A stretch of 64,000 nucleotides of DNA from Enterococcus canis NBRC 100695 (GTDB taxonomy: Bacteria; Bacillota; Bacilli; Lactobacillales; Enterococcaceae), in NCBI RefSeq assembly GCF_001544375.1, contig NZ_BCQJ01000001.1:604275-668274 (forward strand), written 5' to 3'. A program made the translations under genes and the position numbers. Of this stretch, positions 16,983-28,380 are shown one piece after another. Below the pieces are notes generated by a model. That model was not told the origin of the DNA. It saw only the letters and a list, made by a program, of their open reading frames with translations, and ran no database searches. Position 1 is the first letter of the stretch. Each line of letters opens with the position of its first letter.

Positions 16983-17969
16983 TTAAATCACTGTCACTTT
17001 ATCATGCCATGAGCTGGCTGTTTTTGCGACTACTTCGTTCAAGCTTTCAATATTGGCTTTGCCTTCTGTCCGTAGCCATTCACGAGTTGCGGTTTCATCT
17101 TGTTGGATAAATGGTGCCACGCCGTTTTTCCAAGTAGCGCGGCCACATAAGACTCCGTTGAACGTAGAGCCGGACTCTTTAGCAAAGACTAGCGTGTCTT
17201 GGAAAAGTTGAGTAGAAACACCAGCACTTAGGAAGATAAATGGTAAGTCAGTGGCATCACTTTGTTCTTTAAAGAAAGCGGCCGCTTCTGCTTTGCTATA
17301 AACTACTTCTTCACCAAAGCCTTCCACGAAATTCATGTTAACAGGTACTTCAACCTTCAAAACGTCCACTTTATATTGTGGTTTAGAAAATTCTTTCATC
17401 ATTTCAATGACTTTATGGGGTTTTACTTTGGCATAGTCAGCTGAAGCGGCATCTTCGATTGTGGCATCATAAGAAACCAATTCCAAGTAAAATGGTAAAT
17501 CTTCTGCGGCACATTCACTACCTAAACGTTCCACAAAGACATGTTTTAAGTGGTTGATATGCGCATCTTCATCTACATCATAATATAGAAGGAACTTGAT
17601 CGCGTCAGCACCTTTTTCTTTCAAACGCAGGACAGACCAATCTTCTAACAAATCGGGTAAGCGGCCAGGAGTTGTGGCATCATAACCGGTTTTTTCATAG
17701 GCTAATAGTAGACCCGCTTCTTGGTGACGCGCGTTGGCTGCTGGTAAGCCGTATTCTGGATCCAAAAGAATCGAGGAGGCATAAGGGGTCAATTCTTCTG
17801 ATACCAATTTCTTGAAAGCTTCGATATGTTCACCGGTTGGTTCTTCTCCTAAGGCCTTGATCATTTTTTTCAAGGCACCGCGTTGGTCGATGGCTAGAGC
17901 TTCAATCAACCCGTCTTTCGTAGATAGGCGGTCCATAGCCGCTTTTTTTCCTTTAGTTAATGTCAACAT
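16983..17969 (-). CDS. lacD: Tagatose 1,6-diphosphate aldolase
   Basis: A 328-residue class I aldolase that splits tagatose-1,6-bisphosphate into dihydroxyacetone phosphate and glyceraldehyde-3-phosphate. The family N-terminus with [13 protein letters not shown] (about 26-38) and the [10 protein letters not shown] segment are clear, and length is normal for LacD. It follows agaS by 14 bases. There is no lacA/lacB or lacC beside it, so it probably serves a galactosamine or galactitol-type route together with AgaS, with the kinase encoded elsewhere. The ATG follows GAGAGAAAG. Confidence 0.94.
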   Translation of the reverse strand: MLTLTKGKKAAMDRLSTKDGLIEALAIDQRGALKKMIKALGEEPTGEHIEAFKKLVSEELTPYASSILLDPEYGLPAANARHQEAGLLLAYEKTGYDATTPGRLPDLLEDWSVLRLKEKGADAIKFLLYYDVDEDAHINHLKHVFVERLGSECAAEDLPFYLELVSYDATIEDAASADYAKVKPHKVIEMMKEFSKPQYKVDVLKVEVPVNMNFVEGFGEEVVYSKAEAAAFFKEQSDATDLPFIFLSAGVSTQLFQDTLVFAKESGSTFNGVLCGRATWKNGVAPFIQQDETATREWLRTEGKANIESLNEVVAKTASSWHDKVTVI

Positions 17970-17983
17970 ACTCTTTCTCTCCT

Positions 17984-19156
17984 TTAAGCTTGATAGGGAT
18001 GGATCGTAACACCTTTAACAACACGATTAACGGTACCACTTGGTGATGGTGTATCTGGCGTATTACCGACTTTGATAGAAGTCAATAATGAGACTGTTTG
18101 CGCGAATAAAATGTCCGCTAAGGCTAGGTAGCCTTCTGGTAATGCCGCAACTTCTGCAGTAAAGGTAAATTGATCCCCGCTAAAGTTATGGTCGCCTTTT
18201 TGACCGATGGCGATTACACCAGCGGCAATTTCATCGGCTTTGACTTCTTCTAAAATGTCTAAGTCGTATTGACGGGTGTAAGGACGATTATTAACAAAAT
18301 CAAAAACTAAGGTTTTGTCGTTCACGAATGATTTAGGACCGTGACGGAAGCCCATTGATGAGTCAAAAACCGTGGCCACTTTACCAGCGGTCAGTTCCAA
18401 GACCTTCAATTGCGCCTCACGGGTCAAGCCGGCTAAGCTACCAGAACCTAGATAGACGATCCGGTCAAAATCGCGATCGATCACTGCTCGAATCTCTGCT
18501 TCCCGTTGGATCACTTCTTGCCCTAATGCTTGGATACCCGCTACGTAATCAGCTTTCTTAGCTGTCGCAGTCGTATCGAAGACTAATAGTGCGGATAAGG
18601 TCATGCAAGAAAAGCTACCTGTCATGGCAAAGCCGGCATCATTTGAACGGCTTGGCATCAACAATAATAAATTGCGTTCGTTACCGGCAGCGGCTTTGGC
18701 TAAGGCGCCTTCTGGGGCACAAGTAATTGTCAAATGGTAAAGGTTCTTCACCACTTGATTCGCTACTTCTACTGCTGCAACGCTCTCTGGGCTATTGCCA
18801 CTACGGGCGAAGGATACCAAAATCGTTGTATCTTCCGGAAAAAGGTAATCACGAGGGGATGCCACAATATCGGTGGTGCCGATACTTTGGAAAAGATAGC
18901 TAGCTTGATCGCCCTCTTCATTCAAATAAGGCACGATGGTATCGCCGACATATTGGGAGGTACCCGCTCCAGTGAAAACAACACGGATACGACCTGTCGC
19001 ATCGGCCTTAACTTTTTCTAAGAAATCCTGAATCCGCTCTTCATTAGCTTGATAATAAGTAAAAGCCTCTTGCCATAATTCCGGCTGTTGCTTGATTTCT
19101 CGGGTGGTGATTTCTGCCCCCATCTTTTCTAGCTCTGCCGTTGTTTTTTCAAACAT
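17984..19156 (-). CDS. agaS: AgaS-type SIS-domain sugar phosphate deaminase/isomerase
   Basis: A 390-residue double-SIS protein related to galactosamine-6-phosphate deaminase/isomerase AgaS, which gives tagatose-6-phosphate. Motifs [12 protein letters not shown] and [14 protein letters not shown] mark the first SIS domain, and FRHGPKSFV the second. The start is set at the ATG at 19156, with GGAGG eight bases upstream; longer readings run into the gntR gene. It lies between gntR and lacD, 13 and 14 bases from them, making a short pathway to triose phosphates. Substrate is by family only. Confidence 0.9.
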   Translation of the reverse strand: MFEKTTAELEKMGAEITTREIKQQPELWQEAFTYYQANEERIQDFLEKVKADATGRIRVVFTGAGTSQYVGDTIVPYLNEEGDQASYLFQSIGTTDIVASPRDYLFPEDTTILVSFARSGNSPESVAAVEVANQVVKNLYHLTITCAPEGALAKAAAGNERNLLLLMPSRSNDAGFAMTGSFSCMTLSALLVFDTTATAKKADYVAGIQALGQEVIQREAEIRAVIDRDFDRIVYLGSGSLAGLTREAQLKVLELTAGKVATVFDSSMGFRHGPKSFVNDKTLVFDFVNNRPYTRQYDLDILEEVKADEIAAGVIAIGQKGDHNFSGDQFTFTAEVAALPEGYLALADILFAQTVSLLTSIKVGNTPDTPSPSGTVNRVVKGVTIHPYQA

Positions 19157-19169
19157 TCCATTTCCTCCT

Positions 19170-19898
19170 CTAATCTTCTCGAACATGGCGAATGCGATAA
19201 CGAAACTGGTCTGCACGCGCAACGCTCAGGGTATATTCAATGATTTCATTTTTAATGTTGTAGGTAGTCCGAATCAAATTCAGGACGGGCGCACCTTCGC
19301 TAATGTCTAAAAGTTCGGCATCCTGACTACGAGCGATACTAGCAAAAAATTCCTCATCTGCTACTCGAATTCGCTCTTGAAAATCCTGTGCAAAAATATC
19401 ATACAGTGGTTTGCCAGTGAGCTGTTCTTTGGTCAAGGACATAAATTTTTTCACCGGTAAATAAGATCGTTCCACCATCATAGGCTGACCATCGGCTAAA
19501 CGGAGCCGTTTCAGCTTGAAAATGGGTTCCCCTAAAGAGAGATTTAACTGACTCGCCAAGTATTTATTTGCTTCAAAGGATTCCAGTTCAATGATTTTTG
19601 TCTCCGGTACTTTCCCCATGGAAATCATCTGCTCGGTAAAGCTGTAGGTACCAGAAAGATTGGTGGTTTGTTTGCTTAGGTCTGAAACAAAGGTTCCTTT
19701 ACCATGATGGCGATAAATATAACCCATTTTTTCCAATTCCTGCATCGCCAACCGCACCGTCGTCCGACTCAAGCCATAACGTTCAGATAATTCACGCTCG
19801 GAAGGCAAAATTTCATTTGGCGCCATCTCCGTTTCGATTTTTTCCTTCATAAGGTCCACTAATTGGGTATATAGTGGCTGCTTTTGTGAACGTTCCAT
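19170..19898 (-). CDS. GntR/HutC family regulator with UTRA domain
   Basis: A 242-residue regulator with an N-terminal GntR winged helix (about 1-75; LPSERELSERYGLSRTTVR) and a C-terminal UTRA effector domain (about 95-240). Such proteins sense sugar phosphates such as GlcNAc-6-P or GalN-6-P. The start is the ATG at 19898 preceded by GGGAGG; an upstream GTG at 19919 overlaps that ribosome site. First gene of the operon with agaS and lacD. A TGGT-N4-ACCA repeat sits at its transcription start and is probably an autoregulatory operator. Confidence 0.92.
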   Translation of the reverse strand: MERSQKQPLYTQLVDLMKEKIETEMAPNEILPSERELSERYGLSRTTVRLAMQELEKMGYIYRHHGKGTFVSDLSKQTTNLSGTYSFTEQMISMGKVPETKIIELESFEANKYLASQLNLSLGEPIFKLKRLRLADGQPMMVERSYLPVKKFMSLTKEQLTGKPLYDIFAQDFQERIRVADEEFFASIARSQDAELLDISEGAPVLNLIRTTYNIKNEIIEYTLSVARADQFRYRIRHVRED

Positions 19899-19923
19899 CG
19901 CAAACCTCCCTTTCCGCACTAAC

Positions 19924-19971
19924 TGGTTACTACCACAAGACCACTATAAAACCGCTACCAATAGAAGTCAA
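19924..19971 (-). promoter_or_regulatory. gntR operon promoter and candidate operator
   Basis: TTGACT (19971-19966), a 17-base spacer and TATAGT (19948-19943) form a strong promoter. TGGTTACTACCA at 19924-19935 lies at about +1 to +12 and resembles half-site spacing of GntR/HutC operators. Further TGGTA half-sites occur in the spacer and upstream. Confidence 0.68.
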
Positions 19972-20052
19972 TGGAATCTTACTCTTACAAGGAAATTGTA
20001 AAAAAGTGGTTTTGATGATTAGATACCAGTTGGCATTTTTATGCCTTTTTAG

Positions 20053-20097
20053 TCAAAAAAATACCTTCCAAGCTAGCACAAGGCTAACTTAGAAGGC
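20053..20097 (-). terminator. Terminator of the fatty-acid synthesis operon
   Basis: An imperfect stem pairs CCTTCCAAGCTAGC (20064-20077) with GCTAACTTAGAAGG (20083-20096) and runs on the - strand into a TATTTTTTT tract. It lies about 90 bases after the accA stop. Confidence 0.75.
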
Positions 20098-20186
20098 ACG
20101 ATTCATGAGCAGTTTTTTCCATGTAACCTCTCTCGATTTTATCTTGATAATTTGGTTCACCAGGACATTCATGAATGATAAAGTTG

Positions 20187-20972
20187 CTAAAACTTGCGGA
20201 AGCGTTGATAGCGATTTTCCAACAGCGTGTCTAGTGGTAATTGACTAAGTTCTGTTAGTCTGGCAATCAAGGCCTTTTCTAGCATACGATTGATTTTTTC
20301 TTGAGAGAGGGCTTCTTGATTAAAAGTCTCGGGAATAACCCGGTCAATCACGTCAAGTTCCTTCAGCTCTGGAGCCGTAATTTTCATGAGTTCCGCGGCT
20401 TCGGCGGCGCGACTGCCATCTTTCCAAAGAATCGAGGCAAAGCCTTCTGGCGAAAGGATGGCGTAGATAGTATGCTCCAACATCCACACTTCATCAGCAA
20501 CGCCCAAAGCTAAGGCGCCACCACTGCCACCTTCCCCAATAATAATAGCGATAATGGGGACTTTGAGATCACTCATTTCCATCAAATTACGCGCAATGGC
20601 CTCGCCTTCGCCACGCTCTTCCGCGCCTACACCACAATAGGCACCGGCAGTATTGATAAAGGTAATGACCGGACGACCAAATTTTTCGGCCTGTTTCATA
20701 AGACGCAAAGCTTTGCGGTACCCTTCTGGATGAGGGGCACCAAAGTTACGGTCAATGTTTTCCATCAAATCGCGGCCTTTTTGGATGCCAACTACCGTGA
20801 CAGGCTTACCGGCAAGCTTCGCGATACCGCCTACGATGGCATGATCATCGCCATAATAGCGGTCCCCATGAAATTCAATAAAATCGCTGAATAAGGCATC
20901 AATGTATTCTAAAGCGGTGAATCGATGCTGTTCACGCGCTAATTTCACGATTTCATTCGCTTGATTCGTCAT
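20187..20972 (-). CDS. accA: Acetyl-CoA carboxylase carboxyltransferase subunit alpha
   Basis: A 261-residue alpha subunit of the carboxyltransferase that moves CO2 from biotin to acetyl-CoA, forming malonyl-CoA. Crotonase-fold motifs [17 protein letters not shown] and [11 protein letters not shown] are present. It is shorter than the 315-residue E. coli protein but usual for lactic acid bacteria. Last gene of the fab/acc operon; its start lies inside the accD reading frame with a 20-base overlap, which supports coupled synthesis of the two subunits. Confidence 0.95.
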   Translation of the reverse strand: MTNQANEIVKLAREQHRFTALEYIDALFSDFIEFHGDRYYGDDHAIVGGIAKLAGKPVTVVGIQKGRDLMENIDRNFGAPHPEGYRKALRLMKQAEKFGRPVITFINTAGAYCGVGAEERGEGEAIARNLMEMSDLKVPIIAIIIGEGGSGGALALGVADEVWMLEHTIYAILSPEGFASILWKDGSRAAEAAELMKITAPELKELDVIDRVIPETFNQEALSQEKINRMLEKALIARLTELSQLPLDTLLENRYQRFRKF

Positions 20973-21831
20973 CGTCCCACCCTTTCATGGTATGCATTTC
21001 CACTAGCTGATAAACCTTATCTTTCAATTGTTGCCGCGGTACAATGGCGTCAACAAAACCATGTTCCTGTAGAAATTCGGCTTTTTGGAAATCCTCCGGC
21101 AATTTTTGCTTGATGGTTTGTTCAATGACCCGCCGACCTGCAAAACCAATCATCGTTTGCGGTTCTGCTAAAATAATATCCCCTTCCATCGCAAAACTAG
21201 CCGTTACCCCACCTGTGGTAGGATCCGTCAAAACGGTTAAATAGAACAGACCAGCTTTGTGGAAACGTTGCACTGCAGCTGAGATCTTAGCCATCTGCAT
21301 CAAAGAGAAAATCCCTTCTTGCATGCGGGCGCCACCTGAGGCAGTGAACAATACAACCGGTAGCTTTTCAGCCAAGGCTTGTTCAAAAAGACGGGTGATT
21401 TTTTCACCCACTACCGTCCCCATACTCCCCATAATAAAATTAGCATCCATGATTCCTAAGTAGAGCGGTAAACCATTAATGGTGGCTTTCCCAGTTAGGA
21501 CTGCTTCGTGTAAGCCAGTCTGCTCCCGTAAACCCTTAAGTTTATCCAGATAGCCGGGAAAATCCAGCGGGTCTTTGGTTTCAAGCTCTGTACCCGACTC
21601 CTCAAAGCTTTTTTCATCAATTAAAAGTGCCAAGCGTTCCCATGCACTGATGCGGAAATTGTAGCCACAGTGGGGACAAACCTTTTCAGGTCCCATTTCT
21701 TTCGCGTATAAGGTACGCTTGCAATTAGGACATTTTGCCCACATATTATCCGGTACAGAAGGGGTAGTACTAGGCTTGGCATCGCGATTAGGGTTGATCC
21801 GGATGTATTTTTTCTTTTTAAAAAGGGCCAT
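20953..21831 (-). CDS. accD: Acetyl-CoA carboxylase carboxyltransferase subunit beta
   Basis: A 292-residue beta subunit with the N-terminal zinc ribbon (CPNCKRTL and CPHCGYNF) and the crotonase-fold core with [12 protein letters not shown]. Two adjacent in-frame ATGs (21834 and 21831) follow GAGGAGG; the second has the better six-base spacing. It overlaps accA by 20 bases and follows accC by 12 bases. Confidence 0.95.
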   Translation of the reverse strand: MALFKKKKYIRINPNRDAKPSTTPSVPDNMWAKCPNCKRTLYAKEMGPEKVCPHCGYNFRISAWERLALLIDEKSFEESGTELETKDPLDFPGYLDKLKGLREQTGLHEAVLTGKATINGLPLYLGIMDANFIMGSMGTVVGEKITRLFEQALAEKLPVVLFTASGGARMQEGIFSLMQMAKISAAVQRFHKAGLFYLTVLTDPTTGGVTASFAMEGDIILAEPQTMIGFAGRRVIEQTIKQKLPEDFQKAEFLQEHGFVDAIVPRQQLKDKVYQLVEMHTMKGWDDDESSE

Positions 21832-21843
21832 CATGATCCTCCT

Positions 21844-23208
<1,365 letters not shown>

Positions 23209-23215
23209 ATCTCAC

Positions 23216-23635
23216 CTATCCAATCATAAAGGTCAGTTCTGCCTCACAGGCTTTTTTACCATCGACATATGCGACGGCTTTGCCAACACCTGCAACGGCT
23301 TTGACCTTAATCAATTCCACTTCTAACGTCAATGTGTCCCCAGGAACGACTTTGCGACGGAATTTTGCTTTGTCGATTCCGCCAAAGTAGGCTGTTTTCC
23401 CTTTAAATTCCGACATTGATAATAGCGCAACCGCCCCAGCTTGAGCTAAAGCCTCTAAAATCAATACGCCTGGCATAACCGGTTCTCCCGGAAAATGACC
23501 TTGAAAAAACGGTTCATTGATGGTGACATTTTTCTTAGCAACTGCCCGCTTACCAGCTTCCAATTCTTCTACTCGGTCAATGAGTAAAAATGGATAACGG
23601 TGAGGGATTGTCGCCATAATTTCATTGATATCCAT
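23216..23635 (-). CDS. fabZ: 3-hydroxyacyl-ACP dehydratase FabZ
   Basis: A 139-residue hot-dog-fold dehydratase. The catalytic His is in [11 protein letters not shown] (H12), and the [13 protein letters not shown] helix carries the acidic partner. Enterococci encode a second, isomerising dehydratase (FabN) elsewhere; the operon location argues that this copy is the plain elongation-cycle FabZ. Its ATG overlaps the accB stop by one base (TAATG). Confidence 0.95.
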   Translation of the reverse strand: MDINEIMATIPHRYPFLLIDRVEELEAGKRAVAKKNVTINEPFFQGHFPGEPVMPGVLILEALAQAGAVALLSMSEFKGKTAYFGGIDKAKFRRKVVPGDTLTLEVELIKVKAVAGVGKAVAYVDGKKACEAELTFMIG

Positions 23636-24084
23636 TAGTTATCCTCCGCAATTTTAAAGAGCGGTTGATTATAGGACACCACATCTTCATCTTCAATTAA
23701 AATTTCTGTGACGGTACCAGTATAGGGGCTAGTGATTTCATTCATGATTTTCATCGCTTCTACGATACAAACTACGTCCCCTTCTGAAACATGGCTACCA
23801 ACTGTCACAAAGTCTGGCTTGTCTGGTGCTGGTTTTAAATAAGCTACGCCAACTAAAGGAGCAGCGATTTCTAGAGCACCAGCAACAGGTGCTGGTGCTG
23901 CTACAGGTTCTACTGTAGAAACAGTCGGTACTATTGGCACCGTTGTCGCTTCAACAGGTGCTGAATGAGTCGTCATACTAGCCTTTTTCAACGCCAGACT
24001 GAAAGAACCGTCTTCTAAGGCGAATTCGCTTAAACCTGAGCGATCAAATTGTTCGATTAAGGCTTGGATTTCTTGAAATTGCAC
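23635..24084 (-). CDS. accB: Biotin carboxyl carrier protein of acetyl-CoA carboxylase
   Basis: A 149-residue carrier with an N-terminal helical segment, a Pro/Ala/Val-rich linker (about 40-75) and a C-terminal biotinyl domain with the EAMKIMN target lysine (K112). The start is assigned to a GTG at 24084, with GGAGG seven bases upstream and two bases after the fabF stop. A longer in-frame TTG at 24099 would overlap fabF and swallow the ribosome site. Confidence 0.95.
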   Translation of the reverse strand: MQFQEIQALIEQFDRSGLSEFALEDGSFSLALKKASMTTHSAPVEATTVPIVPTVSTVEPVAAPAPVAGALEIAAPLVGVAYLKPAPDKPDFVTVGSHVSEGDVVCIVEAMKIMNEITSPYTGTVTEILIEDEDVVSYNQPLFKIAEDN

Positions 24085-24086
24085 GT

Positions 24087-25322
24087 TTAATCCTCCCAAC
24101 GTTTTAGACAGATGACTGCATTATGCCCGCCAAATCCTAGTGAGTTGCTTAAGGCATAATCAAAGTCATAAGCTGTTCCCGCTTGCGCGATTGGAACCGT
24201 AATATCTTCATCTAATTCGGTAATCCCGACACTTGGTGGGATGTATTGATGTTCTAAAGCATTTAAGGTGGCGATGGCTTCAATCCCACCGGCAGCGCCT
24301 AGTAAGTGCCCCGTCATACTCTTAGTACTGCCAACATAGACGTGCTCAAACTGCTGCTCCAAAGCTGTGGCAATAGCTTGACTTTCGGCTTTATCATTGG
24401 CTTGGGTACTCGTGCCGTGAGCATTGATATACCCAACTTGCTGCGGCGTGATTTCCGCTTCTGCCATGGCTAATTGCATAGCTTTAGCCGCGCCACTGCC
24501 ATCTGGTGTTGGTGACGTCATATGATAAGCATCGCAGTTAGCCCCATAGCCAACTACTTCTCCTAAAATTTTAGCGCCGCGGGCTTGAGCATGTTCTAAT
24601 GCTTCCAGTACAAAGATACCGGCACCTTCCCCCATCACAAAGCCATTGCGGTTTTTATCAAAGGGAATCGATGCTTTAGCTGGATCCGTTGCATCCGTCA
24701 ATGCTGTCAAAGAAGCAAAGCCTGAAATCCCAATTTCCGTAATAGAGGCTTCTGTTCCCCCTGCTAGGATGACATCTGAATAACCATGCTTAATATTGCG
24801 GAAGGCCTCCCCAATTGAGTGGGTAGCACTAGCACAAGCGGTGACGGTGGCCGTACAAATTCCTTTAGCCCCCACCCGCAAGGCAATATTGCCGGCTGGC
24901 ATATTCACGATTGCCATTGGAATAAAGAGTGGCGCTACGCGTTTTGGTCCTTTGTCATGCATACGAATCACTTGGTCTTGAATCGTCTGAAGCCCCCCGA
25001 TACCGGAGCCCACCATCACGCCAAAGCGGTCGACATCGATGCTTTCAGTCTGGATGCCACTCATGGTAACGGCCTCCATAGCCGCATAAATCCCATATAG
25101 CGACACTAGATCCATTCGTTTAGCATCTTTTTTAACGAAATATTTATCAAAAGGAAAATCCTTTACTTCTGCGGCTAAAGTGACGCCTGTTTCAGTGGCA
25201 TCAAACTTTGTGATGGGGCCAATCCCAATCTCACCGTTTTTAAGCGACTGCCAAAAGCTTTCAGCATCGTTGCCAACTGGTGATGTTACCCCATAACCTG
25301 TAATTACTACTCGTCTTGTCAT
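24087..25322 (-). CDS. fabF: Beta-ketoacyl-ACP synthase II
   Basis: A 411-residue condensing enzyme that elongates acyl-ACP with malonyl-ACP. The nucleophile C163 lies in TACASATHS, with the two histidines in INAHGTSTQANDKAE and KSMTGHLLGAAGG. Full length. The ATG follows TAGGAGG, nine bases after fabG. Enterococci also carry FabO elsewhere for unsaturated acids; operon position favours FabF. Confidence 0.96.
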   Translation of the reverse strand: MTRRVVITGYGVTSPVGNDAESFWQSLKNGEIGIGPITKFDATETGVTLAAEVKDFPFDKYFVKKDAKRMDLVSLYGIYAAMEAVTMSGIQTESIDVDRFGVMVGSGIGGLQTIQDQVIRMHDKGPKRVAPLFIPMAIVNMPAGNIALRVGAKGICTATVTACASATHSIGEAFRNIKHGYSDVILAGGTEASITEIGISGFASLTALTDATDPAKASIPFDKNRNGFVMGEGAGIFVLEALEHAQARGAKILGEVVGYGANCDAYHMTSPTPDGSGAAKAMQLAMAEAEITPQQVGYINAHGTSTQANDKAESQAIATALEQQFEHVYVGSTKSMTGHLLGAAGGIEAIATLNALEHQYIPPSVGITELDEDITVPIAQAGTAYDFDYALSNSLGFGGHNAVICLKRWED

Positions 25323-25331
25323 TCGAACCTC

Positions 25332-26069
25332 CTACCCGTGCATCACCAAGCCGCCGTCTACATTTAGCACTTGACCTGTGATATAAGGGCTTTGAGCTAA
25401 AAAGAGCGCCGCTTTGGCTACGTCCTCTGTACAACCAAAGGCTTGTACAGGAATTTGTTTTTCCATATGTTCTTTTACTTTATCGGATAATACTTCCGTC
25501 ATTTCAGTTTGAATAAAGCCGGGTGCAATGGCATTGACTGTAATTCCGCGAGCGGCTACTTCCCGGGCCACCGACTTCGTAAAGCCGACAACCCCTGCTT
25601 TACTGGCGGCATAGTTGGCTTGTCCAACGTTGCCAATCAATCCGGAAACAGAGGCCAAGTTGATGATACGGCCATTACGGCGTTTCATCATGCCCTTCAA
25701 GACTTGTTGGGTCATATTGAAGGTTCCCGTCAGATTTACTTGAAGACAGCTATTGAATTCTTCTTCTTTCATACGCAATACCAATTTGTCGTTGGTGATG
25801 CCGGCATTGTTGATTAGGATATCAATTGGTCCTAGTGCCGCTTCGGCTTCGGCAATCAATGCCTTTGCCGCCTCAAAGCTACTAATGTCCCCAGTTACCC
25901 CCACAGCTTGAACGCCATGGGCGCGGCACGCTGCTAAAACATCTTCTGGGATTTGCGAGCGACCATTGATCACGACATTCGCACCAGCTTGTGCAAAGGT
26001 TTCGGCGATGGTGCGGCCGATACCGCGAGTAGAGCCTGTCACTAATACGTTTTTACCTTGTACTTCCAT
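25332..26069 (-). CDS. fabG: 3-oxoacyl-ACP reductase FabG
   Basis: A 245-residue short-chain dehydrogenase that reduces beta-ketoacyl-ACP with NADPH. The cofactor motif TGSTRGIG is at 11-18, NNAG at 87-90, and the catalytic S140, Y153 and K157 (YAASK) are in place. The ATG follows GGGAGG. It starts two bases after the fabD stop. Confidence 0.96.
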   Translation of the reverse strand: MEVQGKNVLVTGSTRGIGRTIAETFAQAGANVVINGRSQIPEDVLAACRAHGVQAVGVTGDISSFEAAKALIAEAEAALGPIDILINNAGITNDKLVLRMKEEEFNSCLQVNLTGTFNMTQQVLKGMMKRRNGRIINLASVSGLIGNVGQANYAASKAGVVGFTKSVAREVAARGITVNAIAPGFIQTEMTEVLSDKVKEHMEKQIPVQAFGCTEDVAKAALFLAQSPYITGQVLNVDGGLVMHG

Positions 26070-26071
26070 GT

Positions 26072-27001
26072 TTACCTCCCCGCCATCAAAAGGGCGATTG
26101 CTTCATCATAGCTTGCTTGATCTTCGACATGCGCCGAAGTTAGTTGTTTATCGATTTTCTTTAAAAAGCCAGTTAGCGTTTTACCCGGGCCTACTTCAAC
26201 AAGGGTATCAATGCCCAGCGCTTTTAGGGTTTGAATACTATCATCAAAACGGACAGCCGACATAACTTGGCGGGTTAATAAATCACGTACATCCTCATCT
26301 GGCATGATTTGCGCCGTCGTATTGCTGATAAGAGGGCGAGCCATCGGACTAAACTTCACCTGCGCCAACTCTTTTTCCAGCTGTTGGGCGGCGGGGGCTA
26401 ATAGCTGTGTATGGAACGGGCCGCTAACATTCAGAGGAATCATCCGCTTAATGCCAGCTGCTTTCAACATTTCCAGCGCGTGGTCCACCGCCGCAACTTC
26501 GCCACCAATCACGATTTGTTGTGGTGTATTATAATTGGCTGGGGCCACAATCCCATATGTACTAGCTTGGGTACAGATTTCTTCCAATAAGGTCCGATCC
26601 GCATTCATTACGGCCACCATTTTGCCAGTACCACTAGGGGCGGCTTCCGTCATAAAACGACCACGTTTTGCGACTAATGCAACTGCCTCTTTAAAATCCA
26701 ACGCTTCCGCTGCCACTAAAGCACTATATTCCCCTAAACTTAACCCAGCAACCGCATCCGGCGTTATGCCCGCTGACTTTAGTAAGCGATAAAAGGCAAC
26801 ACTAGTAGTCAAAATAGCCGGTTGTGTATACATGGTTTCATTCAAGCGCTCGTTTTCCTCAAAGCACAAGGCCGCCATATCATAACCTAACACGTCGCTG
26901 GCCTCTTCATAAGTTTCCCGGACAATAGCATGGCTAGCTAACTCTTGGCCCATACCAGCATATTGTGCTCCTTGACCACTGAATAAGAAGGCTGTTTTCA
27001 T
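26072..27001 (-). CDS. fabD: Malonyl-CoA:ACP transacylase
   Basis: A 309-residue transacylase that loads malonyl units onto ACP. The nucleophile S88 lies in GLSLGEYSAL, the catalytic His in GPFHTQLL, and the N-terminal FSGQGAQYAGMG is typical. The start is the ATG at 27001, which overlaps the fabK stop as ATGA; a longer in-frame reading to 27016 begins inside fabK. Confidence 0.96.
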   Translation of the reverse strand: MKTAFLFSGQGAQYAGMGQELASHAIVRETYEEASDVLGYDMAALCFEENERLNETMYTQPAILTTSVAFYRLLKSAGITPDAVAGLSLGEYSALVAAEALDFKEAVALVAKRGRFMTEAAPSGTGKMVAVMNADRTLLEEICTQASTYGIVAPANYNTPQQIVIGGEVAAVDHALEMLKAAGIKRMIPLNVSGPFHTQLLAPAAQQLEKELAQVKFSPMARPLISNTTAQIMPDEDVRDLLTRQVMSAVRFDDSIQTLKALGIDTLVEVGPGKTLTGFLKKIDKQLTSAHVEDQASYDEAIALLMAGR

Positions 27002-27963
27002 ACGCGAACCACCCATTTGGCCATATTGGCTTCGATGACTTGGCGCGTTTCTGCAACAAAGCTCTCAATGATTTCTGCCACGGTTTCTTCTTTTTGAACC
27101 AAACCGGCGATTTGGCCAGCCATGACTGACCCATGATCCACATCGCCATCAACAACCGCATTGCGCAAGGCACCGCGCCCTAGTTCATCAAAAGCGGTCA
27201 AATCAGGATCTTCTGCCTGTAAGGCGGCTTTTTCCAGCTTGTCGTATTCTTTTGTTAATTTATTTTTAACTGCCCGGACTGGGTGACCGAAATGCTGACA
27301 AGTAACCACAGTATCAATATCGCGCGCTTTCAGGATTTTATCTTTATAGTTTTGATGAACCGTACATTCTTTAGCTACTAAGAAACGGGTACCAACTTGA
27401 ACCCCTTCTGCGCCTAACATAAAGGCCGCTGCCATCCCGCGTCCATCGCCAATACCGCCGGCTGCAATCACAGGAATTGCTAAAGCATCGACTACTTGTG
27501 GAACTAAGCTCATGGTAGTCAGCTTACCGATATGGCCGCCAGCCTCCATACCCTCTACGATTACAGCATCCGCTCCAATTTTTTCCATCCGTTTGCCTAA
27601 CGCAACGGAAGGTACGACTGGAATGACGGTAATGCCCAATTCTTTAAAACGCGCCATATGTTTGCTTGGATTGCCGGCGCCTGTTGTGACAACTTTGACC
27701 CCTTCTTCGCAGACTAAGTCCACGATGTCGTCAGCGAAAGGCGATAACAACATAATGTTGACGCCAAAGGGTTTATCCGTAATTTCTTTGATTTTTTTGA
27801 TTTCTGCCGCCACGACTTCCCGCGGTGCATTGCCGGCGCCAATAATACCTAGTCCGCCAGCCTTTGAGACTGCTCCTGCTAAAGAAGCGTCCGCGACCCA
27901 AGCCATCCCGCCTTGAAAAATCGGGTATTGGATCCCCAATAATTGTGTGATTTTAGATTCCAT
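26998..27963 (-). CDS. fabK: Enoyl-ACP reductase II, FMN-dependent
   Basis: A 321-residue FMN TIM-barrel protein of the nitronate monooxygenase/FabK family. Its place between acpP and fabD, and the usual FabK N-terminus (LLGIQYPIFQGGMAW), identify it as the enoyl reductase of the elongation cycle. The conserved EGMEAGGHIG segment holds the catalytic His. FabK-type enzymes are not sensitive to triclosan. The ATG follows AAAGGATG. A 146-base gap separates it from acpP. Confidence 0.94.
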   Translation of the reverse strand: MESKITQLLGIQYPIFQGGMAWVADASLAGAVSKAGGLGIIGAGNAPREVVAAEIKKIKEITDKPFGVNIMLLSPFADDIVDLVCEEGVKVVTTGAGNPSKHMARFKELGITVIPVVPSVALGKRMEKIGADAVIVEGMEAGGHIGKLTTMSLVPQVVDALAIPVIAAGGIGDGRGMAAAFMLGAEGVQVGTRFLVAKECTVHQNYKDKILKARDIDTVVTCQHFGHPVRAVKNKLTKEYDKLEKAALQAEDPDLTAFDELGRGALRNAVVDGDVDHGSVMAGQIAGLVQKEETVAEIIESFVAETRQVIEANMAKWVVRV

Positions 27964-28109
27964 CTAGATTCATCCTTTATAAAATAATCGAATAAGTGCT
28001 TTTTAGTATTGTGAGGATTTCTACAATTTCTACCACCATAAGGAAAACGGGATTGTAGCAACTTTTTTTCGTCACCACAGTCCCTTTTTTCCTTTTTATG
28101 CGGCAGTGA

Positions 28110-28334
28110 TTATGCCATTTGTTTTTCTACGTAAGTCACCAAATCTTGAACAGTCGCCAAACCGTCTTCAGATTCAATTTTCACATCAAATTCGTCTTCG
28201 ATCTCGTTGATGATTTGGAATAAGTCTAAGCTATCAGCGTCCAATTCTTCTTGGATCTTAGTTGTTAAAGTTACTTCCTCAGGTTCTTTTCCTAGTTCTT
28301 CCACGATAATTGCTTGAATTTTTTCGAATACCAT
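28110..28334 (-). CDS. acpP: Acyl carrier protein
   Basis: A 74-residue acidic four-helix carrier. The phosphopantetheine attachment serine is S35 in the DADSLDL motif. The ATG follows ACGGAGG. It is flanked by fabH (46 bases) and fabK (146 bases), larger gaps than elsewhere in the operon, which may allow separate ACP mRNA levels. Confidence 0.96.
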   Translation of the reverse strand: MVFEKIQAIIVEELGKEPEEVTLTTKIQEELDADSLDLFQIINEIEDEFDVKIESEDGLATVQDLVTYVEKQMA

Positions 28335-28380
28335 ACGTAAAATCCTCCGTAATTTTGTTAGTTTTATTTTATGAAACAGG

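Noticed and set aside
24085-24099. TTG start for accB at 24099
   Set aside because: It overlaps fabF and contains the ribosome-binding site. The GTG at 24084 has ideal spacing.
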